This document shows, piece by piece, positions 22,975 to 34,149 of a stretch of 64,000 nucleotides of DNA. Origin of the DNA: Homalodisca vitripennis (taxonomy: Eukaryota; Arthropoda; Insecta; Hemiptera; Cicadellidae); NCBI RefSeq assembly GCF_021130785.1, contig NC_060209.1, forward strand, positions 24,056,001-24,120,000. The letters run 5' to 3'. The notes beneath the pieces were generated by a model. It was not told the origin of the DNA. It made no database searches and was given only the letters and a program-made list of their open reading frames with translations. Each line of letters starts with the position of its first letter. Within the stretch, counting starts at the first letter, position 1. Position numbers and translations under genes: made by a program.

Positions 22975-23985
22975 CATTATCCAGCGTTCTAGACAATTTT
23001 GCAAGTCTGTACTACTGCATGACTGGAGGCCTTCAATCCCGCGGTGTGCAGCGAAAGAAGGCTGATAGTACCTGACTTCCGTATAATGGACGAGGCAAAA
23101 GGAGAAGCAATTAGCTAGGGAAATAAAAAAAAGAGGAAGCAGAGAAAGACAGCATAAGGTGAAATAAACCATCTGTAGGATATGACTCCACTCCAAGTGG
23201 GAAGAGATGGGAAATCGGGTTATTCTAGGAGAAATAGCCCTTGCCTAAGTGGCGCCCGACCTACACCTGTAGATCAGGCTGATGGTAAAACTATTCCTTC
23301 AACAGAAGAAGAAGGGGAACACATATTCAGCGAGTTTTTGACGGGACACATAGTTGCTTTGATCCCCGACAACTTTTCTGAAAAGTGCTTCAGGAGGAGG
23401 AGGTCTCAGAACTGCGGGAGTGCATGATATTTTCTCAGCAGATGGTGTATATTTGCAGTTCAAGAGGTACTTTTCTGAAAAGAGCTCTTGTCTTGTTATG
23501 TGGCAATGATGAGTTTAGGGATTGGCTGTGGGGTCTGTGTGTGGAGCTGAGAGTCGTTGCTCTGAGGGAGTAGGTGTGGTCTGTGAGGACTATAGAGAAT
23601 TCGTTAGATCTATCAAGGCCTTCCACAGGGTCGTCGGTTCTATGGCCGGGAAGAATTCTGCAACTATCCTTTATTTTCCAAATAAATTGCTGGAATACCC
23701 GTAGCTGACTGGAAAGTTGTTGGAGATATATACATGGGATGTTCCAGGACGATGGTTATATTGGTTGAAGAACGGTCCTCTGCGTCTCCAAAAGTAAGGT
23801 GTAAGATGATTAGCATTTTCCAGATAGCCAGGCAGCACTGAAGGCATTGGAATCTAGCGCGTTTAACTCCAAACTTGTCTGGGATTGCTATTAAGTCGTT
23901 CCTTCCCTTGCCAGAATCAACAATGTGAAAGTAAATTTTATTCAACCTATTGCTAACGTCTACAATTAATGTTTTTTGGGAACTG
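22975..23985 (+). pseudogene. Decayed non-LTR retrotransposon fragment
   Basis: A GC-richer island with several broken plus-strand frames. The clearest piece, at about 23815-23935, reads SQAALKALESSAFNSKLVWD, typical of the RNase H domain of RNase H-bearing LINEs (compare SDSRAALQAL… in the element at 28758-29537). Upstream, 23182-23700 encodes pieces such as NDEFRDWLWGLCVE and DYREFVRSIKAFHRVVGSMA that could be ORF1, but I cannot confirm this. Reverse transcriptase is absent, so the copy is internally deleted as well as frameshifted. No boundaries or target duplications were found. Confidence 0.6.
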
Positions 23986-23999
23986 AATAGTTCCAACTG

Positions 24000-25585
24000 T
24001 GTTGAATTGGTATTTGTGTTAATATAATTTACCTCTAGTCAGAGTAACATGTACCTCACTAGTCTTAATTAAAGTACGCATCAACTTTTAAAGGGTACAT
24101 ACAGATGAACACTCTGTACAAGCCATAAAAATGTAAAATTAAAGTTATTAACAGATTTAGCATTTACCATAATTTATTAATACTTATTAATTAATAATAG
24201 CTGAACTCAATACACATTCGATTTGAATAAAGGAGGATTTTATCTGTACAATCCAGTTCAATACAGTAAAGAGATTGTAAGAATGTCGGCTTTAGTGATG
24301 AAAGTTATTTGCGAGAATTCCCTTGATCTTAAAATCAAAGAACTCATACTGCCACACATGTCATCCTCAATGAACGGATTTATTAGAGTTGGGCCAGTCT
24401 TATCTAAAATTAAAATCTTACCCTTTCGTTATATTTTCTTTCATCTTCCTCTGAAATGCCAGGAGAATTGATAAATCATTTACTTTGCCTAGAAATAGTT
24501 TTTGCGAATCATAAATAAATTGTAATAATTGCTTCGGCTACATCTTAACTATCTAGGCAAAATATTATGTGTAAACAAGAAATATTTTATTTCTAACTAA
24601 GTGTTACTGATAATTGAACAGTTTTACAAAAGTTTTACAAAACGCATGCTGCTATTGCTTTTAAAAAATTGAACCAAAGTAAGAAATATGAATGTTGTAT
24701 ATGATACACATTTTTAATTTTAATAACTAATTGTTTGCAAGAGATAATTAAGTTATCAAATTCATTTATTAGAAAATTAAGTAGTATAAAATTTAGATTT
24801 TATTATCTGTGCGATAAATGTTAGACAGATTATGAAACTAAATACGCTTACGTATTTAGTTTCATAATCTAATTTCTAGAAATTGGATAAAATATACAAA
24901 TTAAATTAAATTTAAATATTCTTGTGTCTGTTAGCTCTAATTCTGAGGTAACTAACAGCTATCGTTTATAAATTTATAATAATTACAATTAATGACAATC
25001 CTAATGGAACCTGCTACTGAAGTTAATGCAGAACAATATGGATAAGGTTTTATTTAATAATCTGTATTACTTGCTTAGTTTTAAATGACTTATGTAAGAA
25101 GAAATAAAAATACATTCAACTGTAAAATTAAATTAAAATTCATTCTTGGGTGTGGAGTAAAATTAATTTTGTGTTTATATTTGACCCAAATAAGAACTTA
25201 TAAATGTTCTTTCATTCTTCTTTAATAGTACCATTAAACTATGCACCAGATTAACTGTGGAGACCTTCAGGTACCCGCTAAAACAGCCGGATTGCAAACT
25301 GTGAAGAAACGCGATTACACTACAGCCGTATACCCAGGGATACATCCGGAGGTTGTCTTTTGAATGGTTACAGGAAATTAAGTACCTACGTTTCCTCAAC
25401 ATTAACCCTTGAAAAGAGTTGGCTCTGTTAAGACTATAATTAATTTGTTCGTAACAGATAAAAGTCGATTATATCAATCGATCATCTTTAAAAAGGATGT
25501 ACTCTCTTTAGTACCAATCTTATTCAGTTGTAATGAAATAAGTTTCGGCAGCAGATATGGTAATGTTATGATCCATATTTCTAAT
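24000..25585. other. AT-rich DNA with a perfect hairpin
   Basis: No gene supported. A perfect 20-bp inverted repeat with a 4-base loop (CTTA) lies at 24827-24870 (arm begins AGATTATGAAACTAAATACG). Confidence 0.6.
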
Positions 25586-26355
25586 GGAAGTTTTGGCTGC
25601 TATTGTAACATGTTCCCGTGGGGGACTGGCATCCTCATCGGCATCAGCCACTGTCCCAGATGGGATCGTGGGTGATGTACCATCCTCGTCTTGTGCTGCA
25701 AATTCTAAGGGAGTGGCAGGGCAAGGGGACGAAGCCACAATCCCTTATCACTATTCCAGTGACAAGGGTAGAAAACCTTTCCCCCCTCTTGGTTTGGCCC
25801 TGAAATTGAGAGCAGTTACCTATCCCTTCCTTTCCTGATGTTCCCACCCCTACTTTACCAACAACCCCTGACTAAAGTGTTATGCGACCCGTGCTGAGAG
25901 TCTCGTGGCACTTGGGGCATATTCAGTGTCTTCAACGGAGCCTTCTGGGAACCAGGGGACACCCAGTCGTAATTACCGTTATCTTCCTAATCGGGTCACT
26001 GGGAAGATGGACTGCAAACACCCGGTTCTCGTGGGAACAGAATGGAGAACGAAAATTAAAATAAAAACAAAACTGAAACACAAGAGGTAAGCGAAACTCA
26101 ACCAGAAGAGCTACCGATTGAGCAATTAAGAGTGTCTGAGATGACCCCAATGGAGGAAGATAGACTTCTCTTGTCAGAAGGCGGAGTTCGGCCGGAAGAG
26201 CCAAAATAGGAGAGGTGGGAAGAGGAAAACCGAGCTCTGATAAAACCACACAACAAAGCCGGTTCCTCAAAAGGGAACTTGGTTGGTGTCGGGGCCCCAG
26301 AGCAAGGGAAAACTCATTCCGTACCAGCCCGCAAGGATGTAACGACCAATAGAGG

Positions 26356-27060
26356 ATGACAGCGGTGCTCCAGATAAACCTACACCACAGCAGAGCAGCT
26401 ACGGCAACACTCTGCCAGAAGATCCTGGCTGACGACATGGTGGTCCTGATCCAAGAACCATGGATCGTTGGCAGTCGTGTGATGGAGATGAGCACCGCTA
26501 AAGGTAATTTGATATACGATTCTGGCAGTAACAACCCTAGAGCATGTATATGTGTCAGTAACAAAATCAAATCACTAAAAATGGCACAAATTTGTTCTAG
26601 AGACACAGCCGTGACAGAGGTTCACTTGCAGACAGGTGATGGCAACATCAGAATCCTGTTTGCAGCGGTTTACCTCCCATACGATACTCCAGAACCACCG
26701 CCAACTGCGGAGATGAGGCGGATTGTGGAGTTCGGAACCCTTTCGCGGAGGCACCTGATTGTCGGTTGTGATGCGAATGCCCACCACACCGCTTGGGGGA
26801 GCAGCAACATCAACAATCGGGGAAAGTGCCTCTTGAATTTTATAGTAGAATCTAACTTAGTTATTATGAATCAAGGCCGTAAACCATATTTTGTACAAAG
26901 AAGAGGTACAGGGGTAAAAGATGAGGTCTTAAATATAACTCTGACTAGCAACTGTATTGCAACTAAAGTTTTAAACTGGAGTGTGCTAGATGAAGCATCT
27001 GCTTCAGATCATAGGTATATCACCTTTGACATGAGGTCGTACAAAATAAATGAGACCTAA
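26356..27060 (+). pseudogene. Non-LTR ORF2 part 1: apurinic-type endonuclease
   Basis: An open stretch of 234 codons encodes the N-terminal endonuclease of ORF2, which in active elements nicks target DNA to prime reverse transcription. Visible signatures are the start LQINLHHSRAAT, the catalytic Glu in IQEPW (residue 34), VGCDANAHHTAWGS with the catalytic Asp and Asn near residue 140, and the C-terminal ASDHRYITFD with the Asp-His pair. The catalytic residues are therefore intact. It ends at a TAA at 27058; the coding sense continues in another frame (WVAFNAELKS…), which shows a frameshift. The N-terminal opening is typical of R1-group elements. Confidence 0.85.
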
Positions 27061-28733
27061 AGAAACCCAAAGAAAACAGATGGGTAGCTTTCAATGCAGA
27101 GCTAAAAAGCAATCTAGTAAGGGAAAATGGGTAGCAGGGGCAAGGGGTCGAGGACATGGCGAACTCTTTGCAAAACGCCATGAAATAATCGTACCACAAA
27201 GCCTGCCACGTGATAGAAAAAAACTCAAGGAAAACAGCATGTTGGTGGAACCAGGGGCTGGAAACCTTGAGGGAAAACCTTCGCAGAGCTTATAATACAT
27301 GCAAACATGCAGGGAACTGGGATGGGTACTCTGCTGCCCTAATATAGTACAATAAAGAGGTGAGAAGAGCTATGAGAAACTCGTGGAGAGAATTCTGTTA
27401 GAGTATTGATAAGGTACCTGACTGTGCAAAACTCCAAAAAGTCCTAGCTCGAAGCGCCATAAATGTGGTGGGTACTATACTTAGGGAAGATGGGACTCAC
27501 ACCAAGGATCCTGAGGAGACTCTTCAGTGTTAACTGAATATACACTTCCCAGGATCTTTTCAAACCAGTGAAACAGTTGTTAGTGAATGGCGGCGAGAAC
27601 CTAGAGATAGCTCGTCTAAAGAGGACTGGAACTGTGCAAATACTGTTATCAACTACTTAGGGATAAAACGGGCCCTGGAGTCTTTTAAGCCGTTCAAATC
27701 ACCAGGTACCGATGGCATTTTTCCTGCTTTACTGCAGGAAAGTGGGGACTTTGTGATACCTCTGCTTCTACGACTGTTTAGAACTAGTCTAGCGACAGGA
27801 GTCATACCCTCATCCTAGAGGACCTCTAGGGTTATATTTATCCCGAAGCCAGGTAAACCCTCCTATGAGCAAAGGCTTATAGACCAATAAGCCTAACATC
27901 CTTCTTCGTCAAGACCATGGAGAAGGTTCTGGATAGGCATTTAAGGGACACAGTCCTCATCAACCGTCCCTTACATCCAAATCAACATGCCTATCAGAAA
28001 GGTAAATCTTGTGAAACAGCCCTACACTGTCTGGTTGGCAAGATTGAGCAAGCTATTGAACAAAAGGAAATAGCTTTAGCAGTATTCCTGGATATAGAAG
28101 GAGCTTTTGATAATACGAGTATTCACTCTATAGTGTCTAAGCTCACATCCAGGGGTACGGAGAAAACTGTTGTTAGATGGATATTAACGGATAATAATAA
28201 ATAACATGCTTAAGAGCAGAAGAGCAGAGGCATCTCTGTGCGGAGTCACCAGAGAGGTCAAAACGCAGAGAGGATGTCCACAAGGAGGTGTATTATCACC
28301 AAGCCTGTGGAACATAGTTGTGGATGACTTACTCTGGACTCTGAATGAACAGGGTATGTATGCTCAAGGCTATGCAGATGATGTTGTCATACTCATAAGA
28401 GGCAAGCATATGGTTACGTGTCTGGAAATGATGCAGAGAGCACTGGCCATTGTGGAGCGATGGTGTGACGAAGAAGGACTTGCAGTGATTCCTTCGAAGA
28501 CCGTCATGATACCATTTACAAGTAGGAGGAACCTGGAAATCACACAGCCAGTCCTATGTGGGGGCCAGATACAGATAGGCAGGGAGTTCAAATATCTAGG
28601 AGTCAAACTAGATTATAAACTCACTTGGAATAGTCATCGGGAATACATAATCAGCCGATCTCAGACTACATTGATGATGGTGAGACGTGCGGTAGGATGC
28701 ACATGGGGGCTTAGGTCCGACATGTCACATTAG
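27061..28733 (+). pseudogene. Non-LTR ORF2 part 2: reverse transcriptase, broken
   Basis: This section carries the linker and reverse transcriptase. It has TAG/TAA stops near 27130, 27360, 27410 and 27530 and a further stop near 27815. The readable parts include FKSPGTDGIFPALLQE (about 27700) and RPISLTSFFVKTMEKVLD with a frame break just before it (about 27880). The 27917-28204 frame has AVFLDIEGAFDNT, the palm Asp motif. After a +1 shift near 28200, the 28206-28733 frame has RGCPQGGVLSPSLWN and the catalytic YADD at 28371-28382. Catalytic motifs survive but the frame does not. A single TAG at 28731 separates it from the RNase H section in the same frame. Confidence 0.85.
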
Positions 28734-28757
28734 CTGTACACCAGAGTCATCAGACCA

Positions 28758-29537
28758 ATGATGGTGTATGGCTCAGTGGTATGGTGGCCAAACGTCCAAC
28801 AGGTGACTGCCGCAAAAAACCTGTCAAAGGTACAGCGGTTGGCATGCTTGGGGACAATGGGCGCTATGAGAGGAACACCAACCGCTGCTATGGAAGTAGT
28901 GCTAAACCTCCCACCCCTAGCCATATTCGTCATAGGAGAGGCTAGGATGGCTACCTACAGACTGAAGTGCAATGGGAACTGGCATCATCACCATGCTAGT
29001 AAGCACTCCAAGATGGTTGACATTCTCAAACTGGATATTCTAGAAATGATGTCTGACAGAATGGCAAAGGTTACGGACTGGGAAAAAGCATTTCAAGTCA
29101 ACATTGTTAAAAGGAAGGAATGGTCCAAAGGTGAGCCTGACTACATGAAGAAGGCTCTAACCTGGTACACAGACGGGTCAAAGACTCTGAAGGGTACTGG
29201 GGCAGGGGTCTGGGGAGTCAAACCTAGTGTTAACTTAAGCTTTAGCCTAGGTAAACTGGCAACTGTCTTTCAGGCTGAAGTTACAGCCCTTGCAGAATGT
29301 GCAAGAGTTAATGTGGAAAGGGGCTACAAAGGCAAAACCATCTACATTAGCTCGGACAGCAGGGCTGCTCTGCAGGCCTTGGCCAACCATGACTGTACTT
29401 CGAAGACAGTCTGGGAATGCCATAAGGTCATGAAATTGCTGGCGAAAACCAATAAAGTTATTCTAACTTGGGTGCCTGGACATAGAGGAATCACAGGCAA
29501 TGAAGGGGCAGACAGTTGTGCTAACTTGGGAGCCTAG
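28758..29537 (+). pseudogene. Non-LTR ORF2 part 3: RT thumb and RNase H
   Basis: Continuous in frame with the reverse transcriptase apart from one premature TAG. It begins with the typical post-RT segment MMVYGSVVWWPNV. The RNase H domain spans about 29160-29520, with WYTDGSK (Asp at 29172), a QAEVTAL Glu, SSDSRAALQAL and WVPGHRGITGNEGAD, so all four acidic positions of RNase H are visible. The frame ends in a TAG about 35 bases before the poly(A), as expected for the end of an ORF2 of this type. Similar to the RNase H fragment at about 23815. Confidence 0.85.
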
Positions 29538-29567
29538 GAACTACCAGGCCTAGGAAACCTGGCCCCC

Positions 29568-29570
<3 letters not shown>

Positions 29571-29607
<37 letters not shown>

Positions 29608-29618
29608 ACACACACACA
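29571..29618 (+). repeat. Poly(A) tail passing into (CA)n
   Basis: About 35 A followed by six CA units. This is the 3' tail of the non-LTR element. Confidence 0.95.
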
Positions 29619-29619
29619 T

Positions 29620-32600
29620 CAAAGCCAGAGAGACGAGCTCTAATTCACTGACCATACCATTACCGCAGAAAAAATCAGATGTCATGGTTAGTGTCGTGTT
29701 TAAATAGTATTACGTGAAGTTTATACACATCTGATGCCATAATGGTACATGAACTAAAGAACAGTTTCAAAATAATACTGAATTAAGGGGAGTTTTTTAA
29801 GCAGTACATGTAAATACAAAATCGTAGCAATTCGTCAATCTATAAAATTTGTGACACCTTATTAAGACGTCGTGAGAACCGTCTAAACTTAACAGATATG
29901 GTTAATTTTTATGTTTTGTTATGCACTATAGACAAGATGCTATTGAGTGGTAATCAATGGTAAAAACTGTAAACATTGTCATTATGAATTATGTAATTTT
30001 ATATTTTTATGATTGGTTAAAGCTTAGTTATTTCAGTAGTCAACCAGATTTTGTTAAAAGATAGGATTTTGTTAGATAGATAATGTTACATATTTATTAC
30101 TGTTGTCGTTGTTTAATAGTTCATTGTTGTTAATTAATATCGTTGTTAAATGTTAGGAGATTTATTGTATATATTTAACTATTCGTATTTACAAAATGTA
30201 CAGAACGCTGTTCGTTAATGGGAAACATTTATTCACTGTTATACAGTTATGTATTTTACTATATATTTATACTCTGATTAATATATCTATTATCACTATA
30301 ATGTTATATAAAATGCGAATACAAATATGGATCTATAGAAACACCACAGCCACACAAAGAGCAACATTAAATTGTTTGTAAAAATATAAACTAAAGTAAG
30401 CGAAGCAAACAATTAATAAAATGTAATGTAATGTTGTATCTTGCCTTTTTTTAAACTTCGTTATGTACTTCATCGATGTCATGTTTACTTGGCGGGGCCA
30501 TGATTCTGTAAAATTACGTGTTAAATATAAATGAATAAATGTTGATAATACCTTTTACCTTTATCCCATCATTTGTAAATGTTAAAACCAGTTTGTTTCA
30601 AACGCTGAATGTATGCGGGGGCGAGCTAGTTACATATAATATACAAACCACACTCTCTATGTGACCTCCTCAATCACAGTTATGGCGTTTGTGGTTTAAT
30701 ATCGGTGTGGTTACATCAGTCATATAAACCGTGGTGGTATTAGTTAGAGGACGTTCTCATTTTATCATGGAGTATAGTTAAACTTTGAGGTCGAGTTGCA
30801 GTGGCGGTATAAATTACAGGTGTTTTCTGTAAGCCCAGCTAAGCACGTAATAAATTCTTGATTTTATGTTTCATACTCTGTAGTAGAAAACCCCTAACTA
30901 TTTACAAGGGGAAATGTTTTAAAATAATGCGCTTTGTTAGGGAGGGGGATGGTTTATTTCAGTAGATAAGTTTACCTGCAATAATGTTACCTGTAATTCT
31001 GCACAACACCAAACTAAGCATTTCCATTGAATTGTAATGGTTCACCTTTTTGCGCAAAACCGTTTTACTAACACTTTGAAGTTGAATTACGTCGTGTATT
31101 AAATTTAAATCTCAAAAGGCATTTTAAACTTCAAACATTACTCAAAAACAGATTTTTATAGGTCTAATTACAAAATTTCATATGCACCAAATTCATAAAA
31201 ATGTATGGTTTAAAGAAAGCAAAATATTTCCCCTCCATTCAACAGATTAGTTAATACCACTGAATTTTGTGCTAAATTATCGCCTCGGGCTCTCGTTAAC
31301 AGAGCGTATATTGTGAGAGAAATGCTTTTCTTTGAAAAGGAAGCCGATAACGAGTTTCACTTCAGTTACTACTGATAACGATCCTTACGAGTCGATGATA
31401 TAGCCTTTAGTAATATGAGTCCAATCCTTTCAGGAAACCATTATTGGCTGTTTATAGTACCCTTTTTGATTTTAATACTCTGTTTAAGATAGCAATTTAA
31501 TTCCATAAAAACACTAAGAAACTTACTATATTAAAACCTTTTTGAATTTTACCATACACTTAATTATTAAAGTCCAAATTATAAAAAAATTAGCGATCAA
31601 ACTTGTCGCCCATAGTTTACACAAAATGAGCCATTGGAATCCATGCCTTGTTCAAAAACATGCGGGTAAGTAATCTTTATCATCTTTTAATTAAATTTCC
31701 ATTAAAATCCATATCTGACAAACTGTTTAACAATATAGAATAAGCTTAGAATACATATATGTAATCAAACGGTATTTATTGGTATTACATTGAAGTTTGT
31801 ATATGGTTTAAATGAAGAAGACAAAGATATGCGTAGCTTGGAGATAATTTGTTTACATTATGTTTTTGTTGATGAGTACATAGACAATACAGCAATAATT
31901 GATTTTGATTAATGTCAATTTGATATCATTATTAAAGTTTAAAATTTAAATAAAATATTTCGTACACTTCATTAATATTTTAATAATAACCGAGATATCT
32001 TATGTGTTTAATTATAAAACAAGTTAGCAATGATTTACTCAGCTATTTCAGAGCTATCGGTTTAGTAGAATGTTTTAAATGTTCTCTTTGTATTAAAGTC
32101 ATATCAATTATTCAACGGAAAATAGCTCAATCGGTAAAAGTATCATCTTATATATTAGTTGCGTTGATATTAAGTAATCTCTCAACATAATTCGGAAAAA
32201 ATTACGTTCAATTACGTAAACAAGTATATAATTAAAATTAGTCTATATATTTCATACTTCCGTACAAGTCTAGAGACTGTGCAACATATAAAAGAAACAT
32301 TTACATCTTGATTATAATGTACAACTGCTTATAATTTATTTAGTGTTCAATTAGCGTTAAAGTTTTAAAAAATACATTATTTCATTAAAGTTCATTTTTA
32401 TAAATATACAACTCTCTGTACAATAAATAAATTATGTTTAATATAACTAAAGTAATATTGTTTGACCTTTAATATAATTATAACAGATAATAGCAAAATA
32501 TTTTTTACGATGGATGATATGAGAGAATAAGAGCATTATGTATTATGATATCATGTTGAAAGTAACAGGATGTTTTCGTACATTTCGTTCAGTGAGAAGA

Positions 32601-34149
32601 CAAGAGATCAGTAACACTACGTTTAGATATATGCAGTCACCACTTGAAAGTCTGTATCTGATCAGTTGACGGTGACGTAAAGTTTATGTGTCTATTAGTT
32701 GGTTTTAAATGTGGTAAGCAAAGATAAATATGACTTTAGAAAGGAATTTATGTCATATTATAAACCATCTCACTACTACTTTACCAGAACTAGTATGGCA
32801 ACTAGAAATATTCCTATGCAAGATTGTTAGATTTTGTGGTTTTCGTACTAAACTAACGCCATATCTTTGTATAACGTTGCGCGCATTCTATATGATTTTT
32901 TTATAGAGAAAGTATACTCTGACTAATCAGTTGGTGAAGTTGCGACGATTGTTGTTGGTATATGTTTTTAAAGGCTCATTAAGGCAATAGGTATAATACT
33001 ATGCGGTATTGAAATATTTTGTAGAACATGAGATAGTCTATAGCAACATTGAAGAGTTGCGGTGAATCTATGAAGGAAAGTTGTGAGAACGTAGAACGAG
33101 AAAGAAGCTGTGTAAGATTGGAGGACTAAATATTAAGCAGGACGAATTCACTCTAGAAGTAATTGAAGAAATAATCATAAATTTTACCAAAACAAGACCT
33201 ACTTATGATAAGAAATGTTCATAACCACTAATTCAAACCAAGATTTACATTTTTTGGCACTAAAGATTTACACGCATTAAAATTACAAAAACTCAAATTT
33301 TCTTTAAAAATATATTTAAAAAACATGTTTAAAATCACATGATGTCTTACGCATGAAAATAGAGTGTTTTCACTACGTTAAACAATTTTTATATCGCCTT
33401 CTTTCAAATTTGAAATTTTAGCTTGGATTTCAATTTTATTCCGAAGATAACTAAGAGCGCCATAACGTTACATAAACTCGACTCTTATATCGTAATATCA
33501 GAAAAAAAAGTTTAAAATTTTAACAGGAATAAACAGGAAATTTTATTTCTATACTCGTATTTAAAAACTCCTAAATTTATATAATCAAAACTAGTACATT
33601 AATACTTATCGTGTATAATAATTTGGTCTTAATATCATCTCAAGTTTTAAAAAGTAAGAACTCTTGGTATGTTTAAGCTTGCGGTTTTGATTAAAAGCAC
33701 TAAAACGGGTAATTTCTTCGTTCTTCATGATAAAAAAAAAACATGCAATAGTTTTATAGAATTTGCTTTTCATGAATACAGAAATATACAAGTTGAATCC
33801 AACATAACTCCCATGATGCTGGCTTTATTAGTTAGCTTGTGGCTACAGTTCAAACTCTGGCATCTAAACTTGTTGATCCAAGAGTAGATTACTCCTGGTC
33901 CAAGCAATAATTCTACTGATTTTGTAGTCAAAAGGTAAAAGGACAGTCCATACGTCTGTGTATACAACCGCTTGTATAATTATTTTCATACAAACTGTCC
34001 TACACACTTGAAGATCGTTACATGTATTTCTCTTGGTCCAAGGAGAAGAAAACATTGATTGTGGTGTACAAAGATCTTTTCATCTCTGTGTGAACTCTTT
34101 AGTTACGATTAGTTGGAATTTCCAATACTACGTTTGAATCAGTTTATTA
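29620..34149. other. AT-rich DNA without recognisable genes
   Basis: No domain-bearing frame. Slightly GC-richer patches at about 30600-30850, 31270-31400 and 32560-32700 may be old repeats or regulatory DNA, but nothing identifies them. Confidence 0.45.

Larger units (their letters stand above)
25590..29618 (+). mobile_element. Non-LTR retrotransposon, R1/LOA/I-like, inactive
   Basis: An about 4-kb GC-richer island with, in order, a leader or ORF1 tail, an endonuclease, a reverse transcriptase, an RNase H and a poly(A) tail ending in (CA)n. That order and the C-terminal RNase H fit the I superfamily (R1/LOA/I/Outcast relatives). The 5' limit is set only by the base-composition change. A short ORF1-like piece at 26090-26209 (ETQPEELPIEQLRVSEMTP…) ends at a TAG. 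No target duplication was identified. Stops and frameshifts throughout mean it cannot transpose by itself. Confidence 0.85.

Noticed and set aside
24223..24471. 82-codon plus-strand frame
   Set aside because: No family resemblance and no flanking splice sites that I trust.
25932..26606. 224-codon minus-strand frame
   Set aside because: Antisense shadow across the 5' part of the non-LTR element, whose plus strand carries recognisable endonuclease motifs.
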